The position numbers and the translations under genes were made by a program. A stretch of 64,000 nt of DNA from the NCBI GenBank assembly GCA_004556545.1, contig SFGO01000002.1, positions 1-64,000 on the forward strand. The letters are read 5' to 3'. The DNA comes from Clostridiales bacterium. GTDB taxonomy: Bacteria; Bacillota; Clostridia; Christensenellales; Aristaeellaceae. Positions 34,054-42,269 of this stretch are shown piece after piece; the stretch's first letter is position 1; each line of letters begins with the position of its first letter. The notes below the pieces were generated by a model. That model was not told where the DNA came from, ran no database searches, and saw only the letters and a list, made by a program, of their open reading frames with translations.

Positions 34054-34929
34054 TTATTGTTTGTCCTCTTTGCGCATATATTGAGTAACGGTATACAAAG
34101 GCAGGAACAGGTAAGCCGGTTCCTTGCCGCCCACCTCCCGAATCAGCGCGGAAGCGATTTTGGCAGGATCCGTCTCGCCTGCGGCCTGCATTCCGTGAAC
34201 AAAGCCCTCGTCGTGGCTCGCGCAGGAAACGCAGGCGGAAAGGTAAGCCTGAACCGCTTCCCGGCCGATGGCCTCCGCTCCCAGCGGCAGGTAAGGATGA
34301 CCGCAGACGATATTTTCAATCGGCATCGCCTGCAGACGGCTCAGCGTTTTTTGGTAGCCTTCCGTGTCCATCAGAAGAGCGCAGCCCTGAGAAACCGTGC
34401 CGTTGAGCTGCAGGGAATCGCCGGTAATCAGGGTCATGGTACGCTCGTCCAGATAGCAGCAGGCGTCCGTATCATGGCCCGGCGTATGCAGAAGGCGCAG
34501 CGAGCCCAGACGGTCGCCGTCCTTCAGCAAAAGATCGGGTTCCATGCCGTCCAGCACAGCCGGAGCCGCAGGGCTGTATTCCGGAAACGCAGCGCGGATC
34601 GCCTTCGAATACGTCAGCGGATCCCGCATTCGGTCAAGGGAATCTGCAAAGCAGGCTACCTTGATGTTCGGGTTTAGCTGCCGCAGACGGGCGCAGCCGC
34701 CCACGTGGTCGCCATGGATATGGGTCAGCGCCATCCAGTGAATGTCCTCTATGCCAAGCCCCAGTTCCCGAAGGGCGGGAACAATATCGCTGTCCACTGT
34801 TTCAGCGCAGCCGCCGGTATCGACCAGAATGTTTTCCGCCCCCGTAACCAGCACGGCGCCGGCCCAGCATCCGGGAAACGTTACGGCCAGACGATACACG
34901 TTCGGCGCCAGGCAGACAAATTTTTCCAT
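34054..34929 (-). CDS. Metallo-beta-lactamase-fold hydrolase
   Basis: 291 residues. The metal site HxHxDH is seen at His70, His72, Asp74 and His75 (THIHGDHVGG), with further ligands in HTPGHDTD, TGDSL and CGHPYLP. There is no signal peptide. As the first gene of the sugar-acid operon it may be a lactonase opening an aldonolactone, or a thioesterase-like hydrolase; the sequence alone does not decide. The ribosome site AGGAAGG precedes the ATG. Confidence 0.82.
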   Translation of the reverse strand: MEKFVCLAPNVYRLAVTFPGCWAGAVLVTGAENILVDTGGCAETVDSDIVPALRELGLGIEDIHWMALTHIHGDHVGGCARLRQLNPNIKVACFADSLDRMRDPLTYSKAIRAAFPEYSPAAPAVLDGMEPDLLLKDGDRLGSLRLLHTPGHDTDACCYLDERTMTLITGDSLQLNGTVSQGCALLMDTEGYQKTLSRLQAMPIENIVCGHPYLPLGAEAIGREAVQAYLSACVSCASHDEGFVHGMQAAGETDPAKIASALIREVGGKEPAYLFLPLYTVTQYMRKEDKQ

Positions 34930-34961
34930 CTTTTCACCTTCCTGTTCAGGTTGATAAAAAG

Positions 34962-34990
34962 AGTATAGTACAAGCTTTTCCGGGTTTCAA
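34962..34990 (-). promoter_or_regulatory. Promoter of the minus-strand sugar-acid operon
   Basis: Minus-strand TTGAAA (34985-34990), 17 bases, TATACT (34962-34967). It faces away from the regulator promoter about 60 bases on. Confidence 0.65.
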
Positions 34991-35027
34991 CGCGAATTCC
35001 ACGGGCATTGTACGCTCAGTTTTCACC

Positions 35028-35056
35028 TTGCGCTTTTTTCAAAAACAGTGTATAAT
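35028..35056 (+). promoter_or_regulatory. Promoter of the regulator gene
   Basis: TTGCGC (35028-35033), 17 bases and a perfect TATAAT (35051-35056). Confidence 0.6.
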
Positions 35057-35103
35057 ATTTTATCTTTTTTAACGCTATTGATTTGGAAGGGAGTGCGGCG
35101 GAG

Positions 35104-36246
35104 ATGCGAGATCAGGTTGTTCCTGTATTTTACGATGAAAAATCCTTCACTTCCCCTCAGTATGCCACAACCATTCAGGGAATCCGCAGCGCGGCGGGAA
35201 AATGCGGCATGCGCATCAAGCTTTTCCCGGATACGCACTTCGACGGAATCGATTTTTCTCAGCTTCCCCCAATCTCCATTGTGACGGGCATCAGCATGCC
35301 CTTTATTCAGAAGGCCATCGCACGCCTGCGGGAAAACGGCCGTTTCGCCGTGCTGGCCGGAACGGATTCGGAGCAATTCGGCCACGACGTTTCCTGCGCC
35401 ACGCCTTCCCGACGAACCGAAACCCAGCAGCTGGTCAACTATCTGTATAACTGCGGCAAGCGCAGACTGGCGCTCGTAGGCTTCGGCCAGCATTCCATCA
35501 ACGACAACTTCCGCTATCATGCCGCCATGAGCGCCGTAGCTGCCTGGGGGTTATTTCTGCGAGAAAAGGATGTCTGGCTCTGGGAGCACGATCCGATGGA
35601 GAGCTTCGCCAAATTTGTCTCCGTAGCCGATCAGTACGATTCCGTTATTTGTCCCAACGACATGGTGGCTGTTTATTTTATCGAGTACCTGCGAAAAAAT
35701 AACATTCATGTTCCCGAACAGCTGTATGTCGCTTCCTTCGGCAATATGTCCATCGGAAACTTTCACCGGCCTTCCATCACCAGCATGACCATGGACATGC
35801 TCTGCGTGGGCGAGCAGGCTTTTTCCGTCTGGCGCTATTTAATGAAAAGCGAGCACACCCAGCAGCGCGTCGCTCTGAAAATCACCGTTCCCAGCAGAAT
35901 TCTCATTCGGGAAAGCACGGGCAGCACCCATATTCAAGCGGGCGCCGGTGCTGTCTTTCCGACCCCACAGGACTATTTTTATCACAACCCCACCATCGCG
36001 CGGCTGGTGGGGCTGGAAAACTGCATCAATCAGCGGGATGCCACAGATATGAACGTGCTCTGCCGCCTGATGGAGCAAAAAAGCTACGAGCAGATTTCCG
36101 AAGAGCTGTTCATTAGCAGCAGTACGCTGCGCTACCGGCTGAATAAAATTTTTGCAGACGCCGGTGTGCGGGGCCGGCATGAATTCGAAGCCCTGATTCA
36201 CGAAAGTCTGGGGCCGGGCAACCCCTTTACAGACCGAACGGAATAA
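35104..36246 (+). CDS. Regulator with LacI-type sensor first and C-terminal helix-turn-helix
   Basis: 380 residues. The first ~270 residues resemble the ligand-binding half of LacI/GalR proteins (VVPVFYDEKSFTSPQYATTI, core VPVFYDEKS; RRLALVGFGQ; DSVICPNDMVAVYFIEYLR, core ICPNDMVAVYF). The usual N-terminal LacI DNA-binding domain is missing. The last ~60 residues hold a LuxR/PucR-like helix-turn-helix (YEQISEELFISSSTLRYRLNKIF, core ISEELFISSSTLRYRL). This is the reverse of the usual order. It is divergent from the sugar-acid operon and upstream of eda-kdgK, so it probably controls both. The ATG follows GGAAGGGAG by 10 bases. Confidence 0.75.
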   Translation: MRDQVVPVFYDEKSFTSPQYATTIQGIRSAAGKCGMRIKLFPDTHFDGIDFSQLPPISIVTGISMPFIQKAIARLRENGRFAVLAGTDSEQFGHDVSCATPSRRTETQQLVNYLYNCGKRRLALVGFGQHSINDNFRYHAAMSAVAAWGLFLREKDVWLWEHDPMESFAKFVSVADQYDSVICPNDMVAVYFIEYLRKNNIHVPEQLYVASFGNMSIGNFHRPSITSMTMDMLCVGEQAFSVWRYLMKSEHTQQRVALKITVPSRILIRESTGSTHIQAGAGAVFPTPQDYFYHNPTIARLVGLENCINQRDATDMNVLCRLMEQKSYEQISEELFISSSTLRYRLNKIFADAGVRGRHEFEALIHESLGPGNPFTDRTE

Positions 36247-36252
36247 ATCCTC

Positions 36253-36708
36253 TTACTTGCAGAGGGCTTCCGCCTCTTGAACAGTTTTCCGAAGCAGTTC
36301 CCGTTCCGCATCATTCAATGTTTCGCTCCGCCATTCTTTTTCCCTTGCCTGCCTGTAGGGCGTGAACAGATCCAGATCCAGCTTTTCCACGCAATCATCC
36401 GGCGTATCCAAATTGCCCGTTCGATAAGTCATGTTCTTAAAATAATGATAGGTAAATGCGTAGAGATCGGTCTGCCCGATCTCGCTTTTTCGTTCCAGCG
36501 TATCCCGGTAGCAGAAGGTAAACAGCGCTTTTTCTTCCTCCTGCGGAAGCCTCAGACGGCGGGTGTAGGCATGAAAAAAAGTCTGCACGTCGCAATAATG
36601 GACGTAATCGTGTAGCCGCACATAGGGAACGTCCCGTTCCTGAACCGCCTGTTCGTTCATTTGATCAATCACCCGGCTCAGATCCTCAAAACGTTCGAAC
36701 AATTCCAT
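36253..36708 (-). CDS. Uncharacterised protein, 151 residues
   Basis: Not recognised. It is a soluble, acidic and mostly helical protein with many aromatic residues (VRLHDYVHYCDVQTFFHAYT, then YAFTYHYFKNMTYRTGN) and no signal peptide, membrane segment or clear catalytic motif. The ATG lies about 9 bases after AAGGAAG; codons upstream run back into the leader. It ends 7 bases from the convergent regulator gene, with its own promoter upstream. Confidence 0.65.
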   Translation of the reverse strand: MELFERFEDLSRVIDQMNEQAVQERDVPYVRLHDYVHYCDVQTFFHAYTRRLRLPQEEEKALFTFCYRDTLERKSEIGQTDLYAFTYHYFKNMTYRTGNLDTPDDCVEKLDLDLFTPYRQAREKEWRSETLNDAERELLRKTVQEAEALCK

Positions 36709-36814
36709 AAAAAGACTTCCTTTCCGACCGCGATTCCTCTTTATCCACCGACAGGGAACATGTGTGACAAAGCTTTTTCCCCGCCGTTCAAGAAACGCTC
36801 TAAACAGGGCAAAT

Positions 36815-36843
36815 ATTATAGCATTTTTTCTCCCGTTGCACAA
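36815..36843 (-). promoter_or_regulatory. Promoter of the 151-residue protein gene
   Basis: Minus-strand TTGTGC (36838-36843), 17 bases and TATAAT (36815-36820) with TGn extension; leader of about 100 bases. Confidence 0.6.
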
Positions 36844-36880
36844 GACGGATTTTCACGGATTTTTCCGTCTGAAATTCCCG

Positions 36881-36909
36881 TCGACTGAACCGAGCGAAAG
36901 CACTATTAT
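36881..36909 (+). promoter_or_regulatory. Promoter of eda-kdgK-allH
   Basis: TCGACT (36881-36886), 17 bases and TATTAT (36904-36909), 35 bases before the eda start. Confidence 0.5.
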
Positions 36910-36944
36910 GAAATAGGCAAATCCACAAAGGGAGGCAAATCAAA

Positions 36945-37592
36945 ATGACCACGTTGGAATGGGTTCAAAACCGGAAAATCATCGCGATCGTCCGCGGGCT
37001 TGCGCCGGAATATATGCTGAAGCTGGCAGACGCGCTGTATGCCGGCGGTATCGACCTGATGGAGGTCACCTTCAGTCAGGCCAAGCCGGAAACCTGGAAG
37101 GACACTGCCGCCGCCATTCGCGCCATCGGCGAATACATGGAGGGCAAAATGCTGGTGGGAGCCGGTACCGTGGTGACGGACGAACAGCTGCAGATGGCCA
37201 TCGAAGCCGGTGCAAAGTACATTATCACGCCCAACACCAATCCCGAGCTGATCCGCAAGGTAAAAGCTGCCGGGCTGTGCTCTTTCCCCGGCGCGCTGAC
37301 CCCCACTGAAATCGAAATCGCCTACTGTGCCGGTGCGGACGCGGTGAAGGTTTTCCCCGCAGGCAATCTGGGGCCGTCCTATATCAAGGCGGTCAAAGCT
37401 CCGCTTAGTCACATTCCGCTGATGGCCGTGGGCGGCGTAAACGAGAAAAACACCGCTGATTTTTTGAAGGCGGGCTGCTGCGGCGTAGGCGTGGGCGGCA
37501 ATCTGGTCAATATGAACTGGATCAAGGCCGGTGAATGGGACAAAATCACCGATCTGGCAAAAGAATATCGAAAGGCGGTTGAAGAACAATGA
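36945..37592 (+). CDS. eda: KDPG/KHG aldolase
   Basis: A 215-residue class I aldolase that splits 2-keto-3-deoxy-6-phosphogluconate into pyruvate and glyceraldehyde 3-phosphate. Family residues are visible: Arg in AIVRG, the catalytic Glu in MEVTF, GAGTV, the phosphate/substrate loop in FPGALTP and the Schiff-base Lys in VKVFPA. The length is normal. It overlaps kdgK by ATGA, so the two steps of the lower Entner-Doudoroff branch are coupled. Ribosome site GGGAGG. Confidence 0.95.
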   Translation: MTTLEWVQNRKIIAIVRGLAPEYMLKLADALYAGGIDLMEVTFSQAKPETWKDTAAAIRAIGEYMEGKMLVGAGTVVTDEQLQMAIEAGAKYIITPNTNPELIRKVKAAGLCSFPGALTPTEIEIAYCAGADAVKVFPAGNLGPSYIKAVKAPLSHIPLMAVGGVNEKNTADFLKAGCCGVGVGGNLVNMNWIKAGEWDKITDLAKEYRKAVEEQ

Positions 37593-38611
37593 AAAAGGCC
37601 GTAACCTTTGGCGAAATCATGCTGCGGTTGAATCCGGAGGGGTATCTCCGTTTTGTGCAGGCGGACAAATTTGAAGCAAGCTACGCGGGCGGCGAGGCCA
37701 ATGTAGCCGTTTCGCTGGCAAATTTCGGTGACGAAGCTGCGTTTGTCACCAAGGTGCCCGCTCACGAAGTGGGCCAGTGTGCCGTGAACGCCCTGCGTCA
37801 CTATGGCGTGGATACCCGTTACATGATCCGGGACGGCGCTCGTCTGGGCCTGTATTACGTGGAAAAGGGCGCTTCTCAGCGCGGCAGCAAAGTGATTTAT
37901 GACCGGGCCGGTTCTGCCATCGCTCTGGCGAAACGGGAGGATTTTGACTGGGACGCGATTCTGGACGGCGCGGATTGGTTCCACTGGACGGGCATCACTC
38001 CCGCGCTGGGCGGCGAGCTGCCTGAAATCGTGCTGGATGCTCTGAAAAAGTGCCGGGAAAAAGGCATTACCGTCAGCTGCGACCTGAACTACCGCGGCAA
38101 GCTTTGGAGCCGGGAAAAAGCGTGCGAAGTCATGGGGCGGCTGGTGCCCTATGTGGACGTGCTCATTGCCAACGAGGAGGATGCCAAGGACGTATTCGGC
38201 ATCGAGGCCGCCGGAACCGATATTATGAGCGGCAAGCTGAACAAAGAAGGTTATGTGGATGTGGCCGAGCAGCTGACGAAGCGTTTCGGCTGCAAGGCTG
38301 TCGCTATTACGCTGCGCGGCTCCATTTCCGCCAGCGAGAATAACTGGGCGGGCATGCTCTACACCGGCGGCAAGAGCTACCTGAGCCGCAACTACCTCAT
38401 TAAGCTGGTGGACCGCGTCGGCGGCGGCGACAGCTTCGGCGGCGGCTTGATCCACGCCATGATGCAGGGCATGGAGCCGCAGGACGTGATCGAGTTTGCC
38501 GTAGCTGCCAGCTGCCTGAAGCAGACCATCGAGCATGACTTCAATCAGGTTTCCGAAAAAGACGTGCTCTCCCTGATGGGCGGCAACGCCTCCGGCCGAG
38601 TGCAGCGGTAA
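37589..38611 (+). CDS. kdgK: 2-keto-3-deoxygluconate kinase (PfkB family)
   Basis: A 340-residue sugar kinase that phosphorylates 2-keto-3-deoxy acids for the aldolase. PfkB markers are YAGGEANVAVSLA (core GGEANVAVSL) near the start and VDRVGGGDSFGGG near residue 280, with the catalytic Asp in GGGDSFGGG. The pairing with eda and a nearby IlvD/Edd dehydratase fits aldonate or uronate catabolism. It is followed 5 bases later by the DUF2877 gene. Confidence 0.92.
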   Translation: MKKAVTFGEIMLRLNPEGYLRFVQADKFEASYAGGEANVAVSLANFGDEAAFVTKVPAHEVGQCAVNALRHYGVDTRYMIRDGARLGLYYVEKGASQRGSKVIYDRAGSAIALAKREDFDWDAILDGADWFHWTGITPALGGELPEIVLDALKKCREKGITVSCDLNYRGKLWSREKACEVMGRLVPYVDVLIANEEDAKDVFGIEAAGTDIMSGKLNKEGYVDVAEQLTKRFGCKAVAITLRGSISASENNWAGMLYTGGKSYLSRNYLIKLVDRVGGGDSFGGGLIHAMMQGMEPQDVIEFAVAASCLKQTIEHDFNQVSEKDVLSLMGGNASGRVQR

Positions 38612-38616
38612 CGGCT

Positions 38617-39369
38617 GTGCGCGCGGAAGGTCTGTCCCGCCTGACCCCTTTCTTCCCTGCGCGTTGTGAAGGCGTGGTTCATTCCGTCTTTCAGCGGGTC
38701 GTCAACCTTCAAATGGAATGGCCGGGAGAAACCCGCATGCTGGCGCTGGTCTCCCCCGGCCTTCCGGCACTTCCGGACAGCATTTGTCTGCCGGAAGAAA
38801 TGCTGGTTTCGTTTACAGTCGGGCAGCCCGTCCGTCTGGCAGAGCAGCGTCTCTTTTGGGAGCAAAACGAGCTGCTGCTGCAAAATGACGAGTCATTCAC
38901 GGGAAAGCTTTCCCTCCGGGAAGGTTTTCCCTGCGTTTCCGCGTTGGAGGCGCTGACAGCCGATCTTTCCTGCGGCTTCGACCGTTTCCCGTCCGCTCTC
39001 CGCACTCGTGCGGACGCAGCTCTTTTGGAAGGCCGCTGGCAGGAATTTCTCGGGCTCGGCAGCGGCCTGACGCCATCCTTTGACGACGCCTGCGTGGGCA
39101 TGGCTGCCGTGTATACGGCCGTTGGCTGTCCCATTCCGCCGCTTTCCGATTTGGCCGTCACTACTGACGTAAGCGCTCGATACCTGCAATTGGCGCAGGA
39201 AGCGTACTTTGGCCAGCCCTTGCTGGATCTGATCCATGCCTTGTGGCAGGACGAATCCGCTCTTCCGGAGGCTGTCCATCATCTGGAAGCCGTCGGCGCC
39301 ACTTCGGGCCGCGATATGCTTTATGGCGTTCGCCTGGCACTGCGCAAATTCCGTTCAAAAATTTCTTAA
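38617..39369 (+). CDS. DUF2877 protein, AllH/YlbF-like
   Basis: A 250-residue member of the DUF2877 family, third partner of AllF (FdrA) and AllG in the E. coli oxamate carbamoyltransferase. The signature GLGSGLTPSFDD near residue 150 and the C-terminal GATSGRDMLYG are clear. The start is GTG 5 bases after the kdgK stop with no strong ribosome site, so it probably relies on coupling with kdgK. Its place in the eda-kdgK unit, away from fdrA and allG, ties the complex to sugar-acid breakdown. Confidence 0.85.
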   Translation: MRAEGLSRLTPFFPARCEGVVHSVFQRVVNLQMEWPGETRMLALVSPGLPALPDSICLPEEMLVSFTVGQPVRLAEQRLFWEQNELLLQNDESFTGKLSLREGFPCVSALEALTADLSCGFDRFPSALRTRADAALLEGRWQEFLGLGSGLTPSFDDACVGMAAVYTAVGCPIPPLSDLAVTTDVSARYLQLAQEAYFGQPLLDLIHALWQDESALPEAVHHLEAVGATSGRDMLYGVRLALRKFRSKIS

Positions 39370-39375
39370 TTCTTC

Positions 39376-39435
39376 ATACGCAAGCCCGCCTTCCATGGAT
39401 GCATGGATGCATGGATGGAAGGCGGGCTTGCGTAT
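39376..39435. terminator. Long perfect hairpin with 8-bp tandem repeats in its loop
   Basis: A perfect 21-bp stem (39376-39396 with 39415-39435). The loop and inner stem hold three tandem copies of ATGGATGC (the last ends in G). It lies between convergent genes and probably ends both transcripts, though T-runs are weak on both sides. Confidence 0.6.
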
Positions 39436-39496
39436 ATCAAAGCACTCGTTGTCGCTGTTTAAAAAGAACGATTCTTCTCTGTCTATCGCATTCCGG

Positions 39497-40753
39497 TCAG
39501 TCCTGCGCGTTTTCCGCTGTGCCCGTCAGAAGGCCAACGGCAACATCATTCACATTGGTGCCGGTAGGGCCGGTGAAAATCAAACCGCCGGTGCGCTGAA
39601 GCGCATGATAGGCGTCGTTATCCTGAAGCACCTGTTCAATCGAAATTCCCTGTTCCCGCAGTCGGCGGCAGGTCGTGCCATCCGCAAAGCCTCCCGCCGC
39701 ATCCGTAGGGCCGTCGGTTCCGTCGCTTCCGACGCTGAACAGCGCCGCGTTTTCCAGCCCGTCGATCCCGGCAGCGGCAGCCAGCGCCAATTCCTGATTG
39801 CGTCCGCCCTTGCCGCTGCCCGTCAACCGAACCACCGTTTCCCCGCCGGCCAGAAAGGCACTCTTTTTTCCTTCTCCGGCATGGGTACGCAGGATTGATG
39901 CCATCATGCTGCCTGCTTCCCGCGCCTGACAGCATAATTGGTCTGTCAGAAAAACCGGCTCATAGCCCAAGCGCTGACAGCTTCGTGCAGCCGCAGCGCA
40001 CAGCTCCCGCACACTGCCGGTAATTTTCCATTGCGCATTGGAAAGCGTCTTGGGCGTTTCTTCTTTCAGCAGACGAAGCGCTTCATCGCTCAGAGAAAGC
40101 CGATAGCGTCGGACGATTTCCAGTGCTTCGCCGCAGGTGGAGGAATCCGGGCAGCACGGGCCCGAAGCAATCATATCCGGCGGATCGCCCAGAATATCGG
40201 AAAGAATAATGGAGAAGACCCGGGCGGGCGCGCAATGCTGTGCAAACCGTCCGCCTTTCACGGCGGACAGACGCTTGCGCAGGGTATTGATCTCCACGAT
40301 ATCCGCGCCGCAGGCCAGCAGCTGCCGGGTCAGATCCTGCAGCTCTTCCGGCGGGATCAGCGGCAGTTCAAACAGTGCGCTGCCTCCCCCGGACAAAAGA
40401 AACAGCACGGTATCCTCGCCGGTCAGCTCTTTGGTCAGCTCCAGTGCTTTTCGGGTGCCGCTAAAAGAGCCCTCGTCCGGCACCGGATGCCCGCCCTCGC
40501 AGCATTCCACTCTGGGAAGCTCGCCCTGAACATGGCCGTATTTCGTTACCACAATGCCTTTTTCCAGCCGGTCGCCCAGCCATTCCGAGGCGGCTTTCGC
40601 CATCTGCCACGCAGCCTTGCCGACGGCCACCAGCCGGATTCTTCCGCTCAGCGGAGTCTCTTCCAGCGCTCGAATGACGGCGCTATCCGGCTGAACCTCC
40701 CTGATGGAATCGTTGATGATTGTTTCCGCGTCCCGGCGCAGTTGGGATGACAT
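39497..40753 (-). CDS. Glycerate 2-kinase (GckA/MOFRL type)
   Basis: 418 residues of the DUF4147/MOFRL glycerate kinase family, which make 2-phosphoglycerate from D-glycerate. Markers include AVGKAAWQMA, LLSGGGSALFELP, ILSDILGDPPDMIASGP (core SDILGDPPDMIASGP) and the C-terminal MOFRL block GGRNQELALA and SVGSDGTDGPTDAAGG. It is the natural sink for glycerate made by sugar-acid breakdown. It follows the M20 gene by 79 bases on the same strand, so it may share that transcript. Confidence 0.9.
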   Translation of the reverse strand: MSSQLRRDAETIINDSIREVQPDSAVIRALEETPLSGRIRLVAVGKAAWQMAKAASEWLGDRLEKGIVVTKYGHVQGELPRVECCEGGHPVPDEGSFSGTRKALELTKELTGEDTVLFLLSGGGSALFELPLIPPEELQDLTRQLLACGADIVEINTLRKRLSAVKGGRFAQHCAPARVFSIILSDILGDPPDMIASGPCCPDSSTCGEALEIVRRYRLSLSDEALRLLKEETPKTLSNAQWKITGSVRELCAAAARSCQRLGYEPVFLTDQLCCQAREAGSMMASILRTHAGEGKKSAFLAGGETVVRLTGSGKGGRNQELALAAAAGIDGLENAALFSVGSDGTDGPTDAAGGFADGTTCRRLREQGISIEQVLQDNDAYHALQRTGGLIFTGPTGTNVNDVAVGLLTGTAENAQD

Positions 40754-40832
40754 AAATTCGCCTCCGTTTTGCTGGTTCGTTTTTTGAAAGTCAAAAAAGG
40801 CTTACTACTCCGACCTTTTTCGGCCACTGCTC

Positions 40833-42269
40833 TCAGCAGCGCTTCATCACTTCCGCAAAGAAGCAAATCGTGTTCTTCAGCTGAGCCACGGGAATACGTT
40901 CGTTGGCGTTATGGATCAGACCGCGCTGTTCCTTGGACATGGGCATGCCGCTGAAGCGGTATACATGCTCGCTGATGGGGCCGTAGTGACGGCTGTCGCT
41001 GCCCGCCAGCATCAGATAGGGAGAGACCAGCACACCGGGATAGGCGGCGCTGATGGCGCTCTTCAGCCGGTTCCAGGGCTCGTCGCCGGTCTTGGAAACG
41101 GTGCTGGGTTCGCCGCCGGAAACCAGTTTCACCTCGATGGACGGATCGTCCACGATGCTCTTCAGACGCGCAATCGCATTTTCGATGGTATCGCCGCTGA
41201 TGAGCCGCAGGTTGATGCCCGCGTGGGCAGTGGAGGGCAGCACGTTAAAGGCCTTGGAGCCCTGCGCCATGGTCAGGGCGCAGGTGGTGCGCACCAGCGC
41301 GTTCAGTTCGCCGCCGGACTTGCGGCACACCAGATCCAGCAGCGGCCCAAAGCACCACAGATTGGCAAACAGCAGTTTATAGCCGAAGCTGGATTCCCGG
41401 CCCAGAATATCGAACATCTCCCGGGCAGGCGGCGTCAGGGTAAAGGGCATGGCGTGATCCTGAACGCGGCTCAGCGCCCGTCCCAGAATACCCAACGCCT
41501 GACGGCTGGCAGGGGCGCTGGCATGGCCGCCCTTGCCGGACGCGGTCATGTCCACACTGACGGTTCCCTTTTCCGCCGTGCCGATCAGCGCCGCGCTCTT
41601 GCTGACGCCGGGGAATACGCCGTCCACGATCGCACCGCCCTCGTCCAGAACAAATTCCGGATGAATGCCGCGCTTTTTCAGTTCTTCCACAATGGCGGGC
41701 GCGTCTCCGCCAAAAATTTCTTCATCGCCGCCAAAGGCGAAATAAACGTCGTTTTCCGGCACAAAGCCCTGCCCGATCAGCATTTCAGCGGCTTCCATCA
41801 CGCCGTGAAGGGTTCCCTTGGTATCCAGCGTTCCCCGGCCCCAAAGCTCGCCGTCCTTCACCACCGCGCCGAAGGGCGGCTCCTTCCATTCATTTTCGTT
41901 CACCGGCACCACATCGTAGTGAGCCATCAGCACGGAGGGCTTGTCGCTGTGCTTGCCCTTCCAGTGGTACAGCATGCCCCGTCGTCCCAGGATCTCCCGG
42001 GAGCAGGTTCTCGTCACATTTGGATAGACTTCGGTCAGAAGCTGCTGAAAATCCGCAAACGTCTGGGGGTCTTCCAGCTTTTCATCCGGGTAGCTGACCG
42101 TTTGCAGGCGAATCATCTGCTGAAAGCGTTCCAGCGCCCGCTTTTCATCGACGGGGAAGGCTTCCGCCTCCGTCTTTTCCATGGGATAGGGCTTGAATTG
42201 AAAAGCACGAACCACGATCACCGCCAGCCAAAGCACCAGCAGTCCCAAAAGAATCCATAAAATCATCAT
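40833..42269 (-). CDS. M20-family metallopeptidase, membrane-anchored (PM20D1-like)
   Basis: 478 residues. A single N-terminal membrane helix (ILWILLGLLVLWLAVIVV) is followed by an M20 peptidase: MAHYDVVPV with the first zinc His and Asp, GRGTLDTKG, the catalytic Glu pair in GGDEEIFG and a dimerisation domain (GKGGHASAPAS). The C-terminal His is probably in RGLIHNANER. It belongs with carboxypeptidase S/PM20D1-like enzymes acting on dipeptides or N-acyl amino acids. ATGA overlap with the upstream membrane protein gene shows coupling. Confidence 0.85.
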   Translation of the reverse strand: MMILWILLGLLVLWLAVIVVRAFQFKPYPMEKTEAEAFPVDEKRALERFQQMIRLQTVSYPDEKLEDPQTFADFQQLLTEVYPNVTRTCSREILGRRGMLYHWKGKHSDKPSVLMAHYDVVPVNENEWKEPPFGAVVKDGELWGRGTLDTKGTLHGVMEAAEMLIGQGFVPENDVYFAFGGDEEIFGGDAPAIVEELKKRGIHPEFVLDEGGAIVDGVFPGVSKSAALIGTAEKGTVSVDMTASGKGGHASAPASRQALGILGRALSRVQDHAMPFTLTPPAREMFDILGRESSFGYKLLFANLWCFGPLLDLVCRKSGGELNALVRTTCALTMAQGSKAFNVLPSTAHAGINLRLISGDTIENAIARLKSIVDDPSIEVKLVSGGEPSTVSKTGDEPWNRLKSAISAAYPGVLVSPYLMLAGSDSRHYGPISEHVYRFSGMPMSKEQRGLIHNANERIPVAQLKNTICFFAEVMKRC

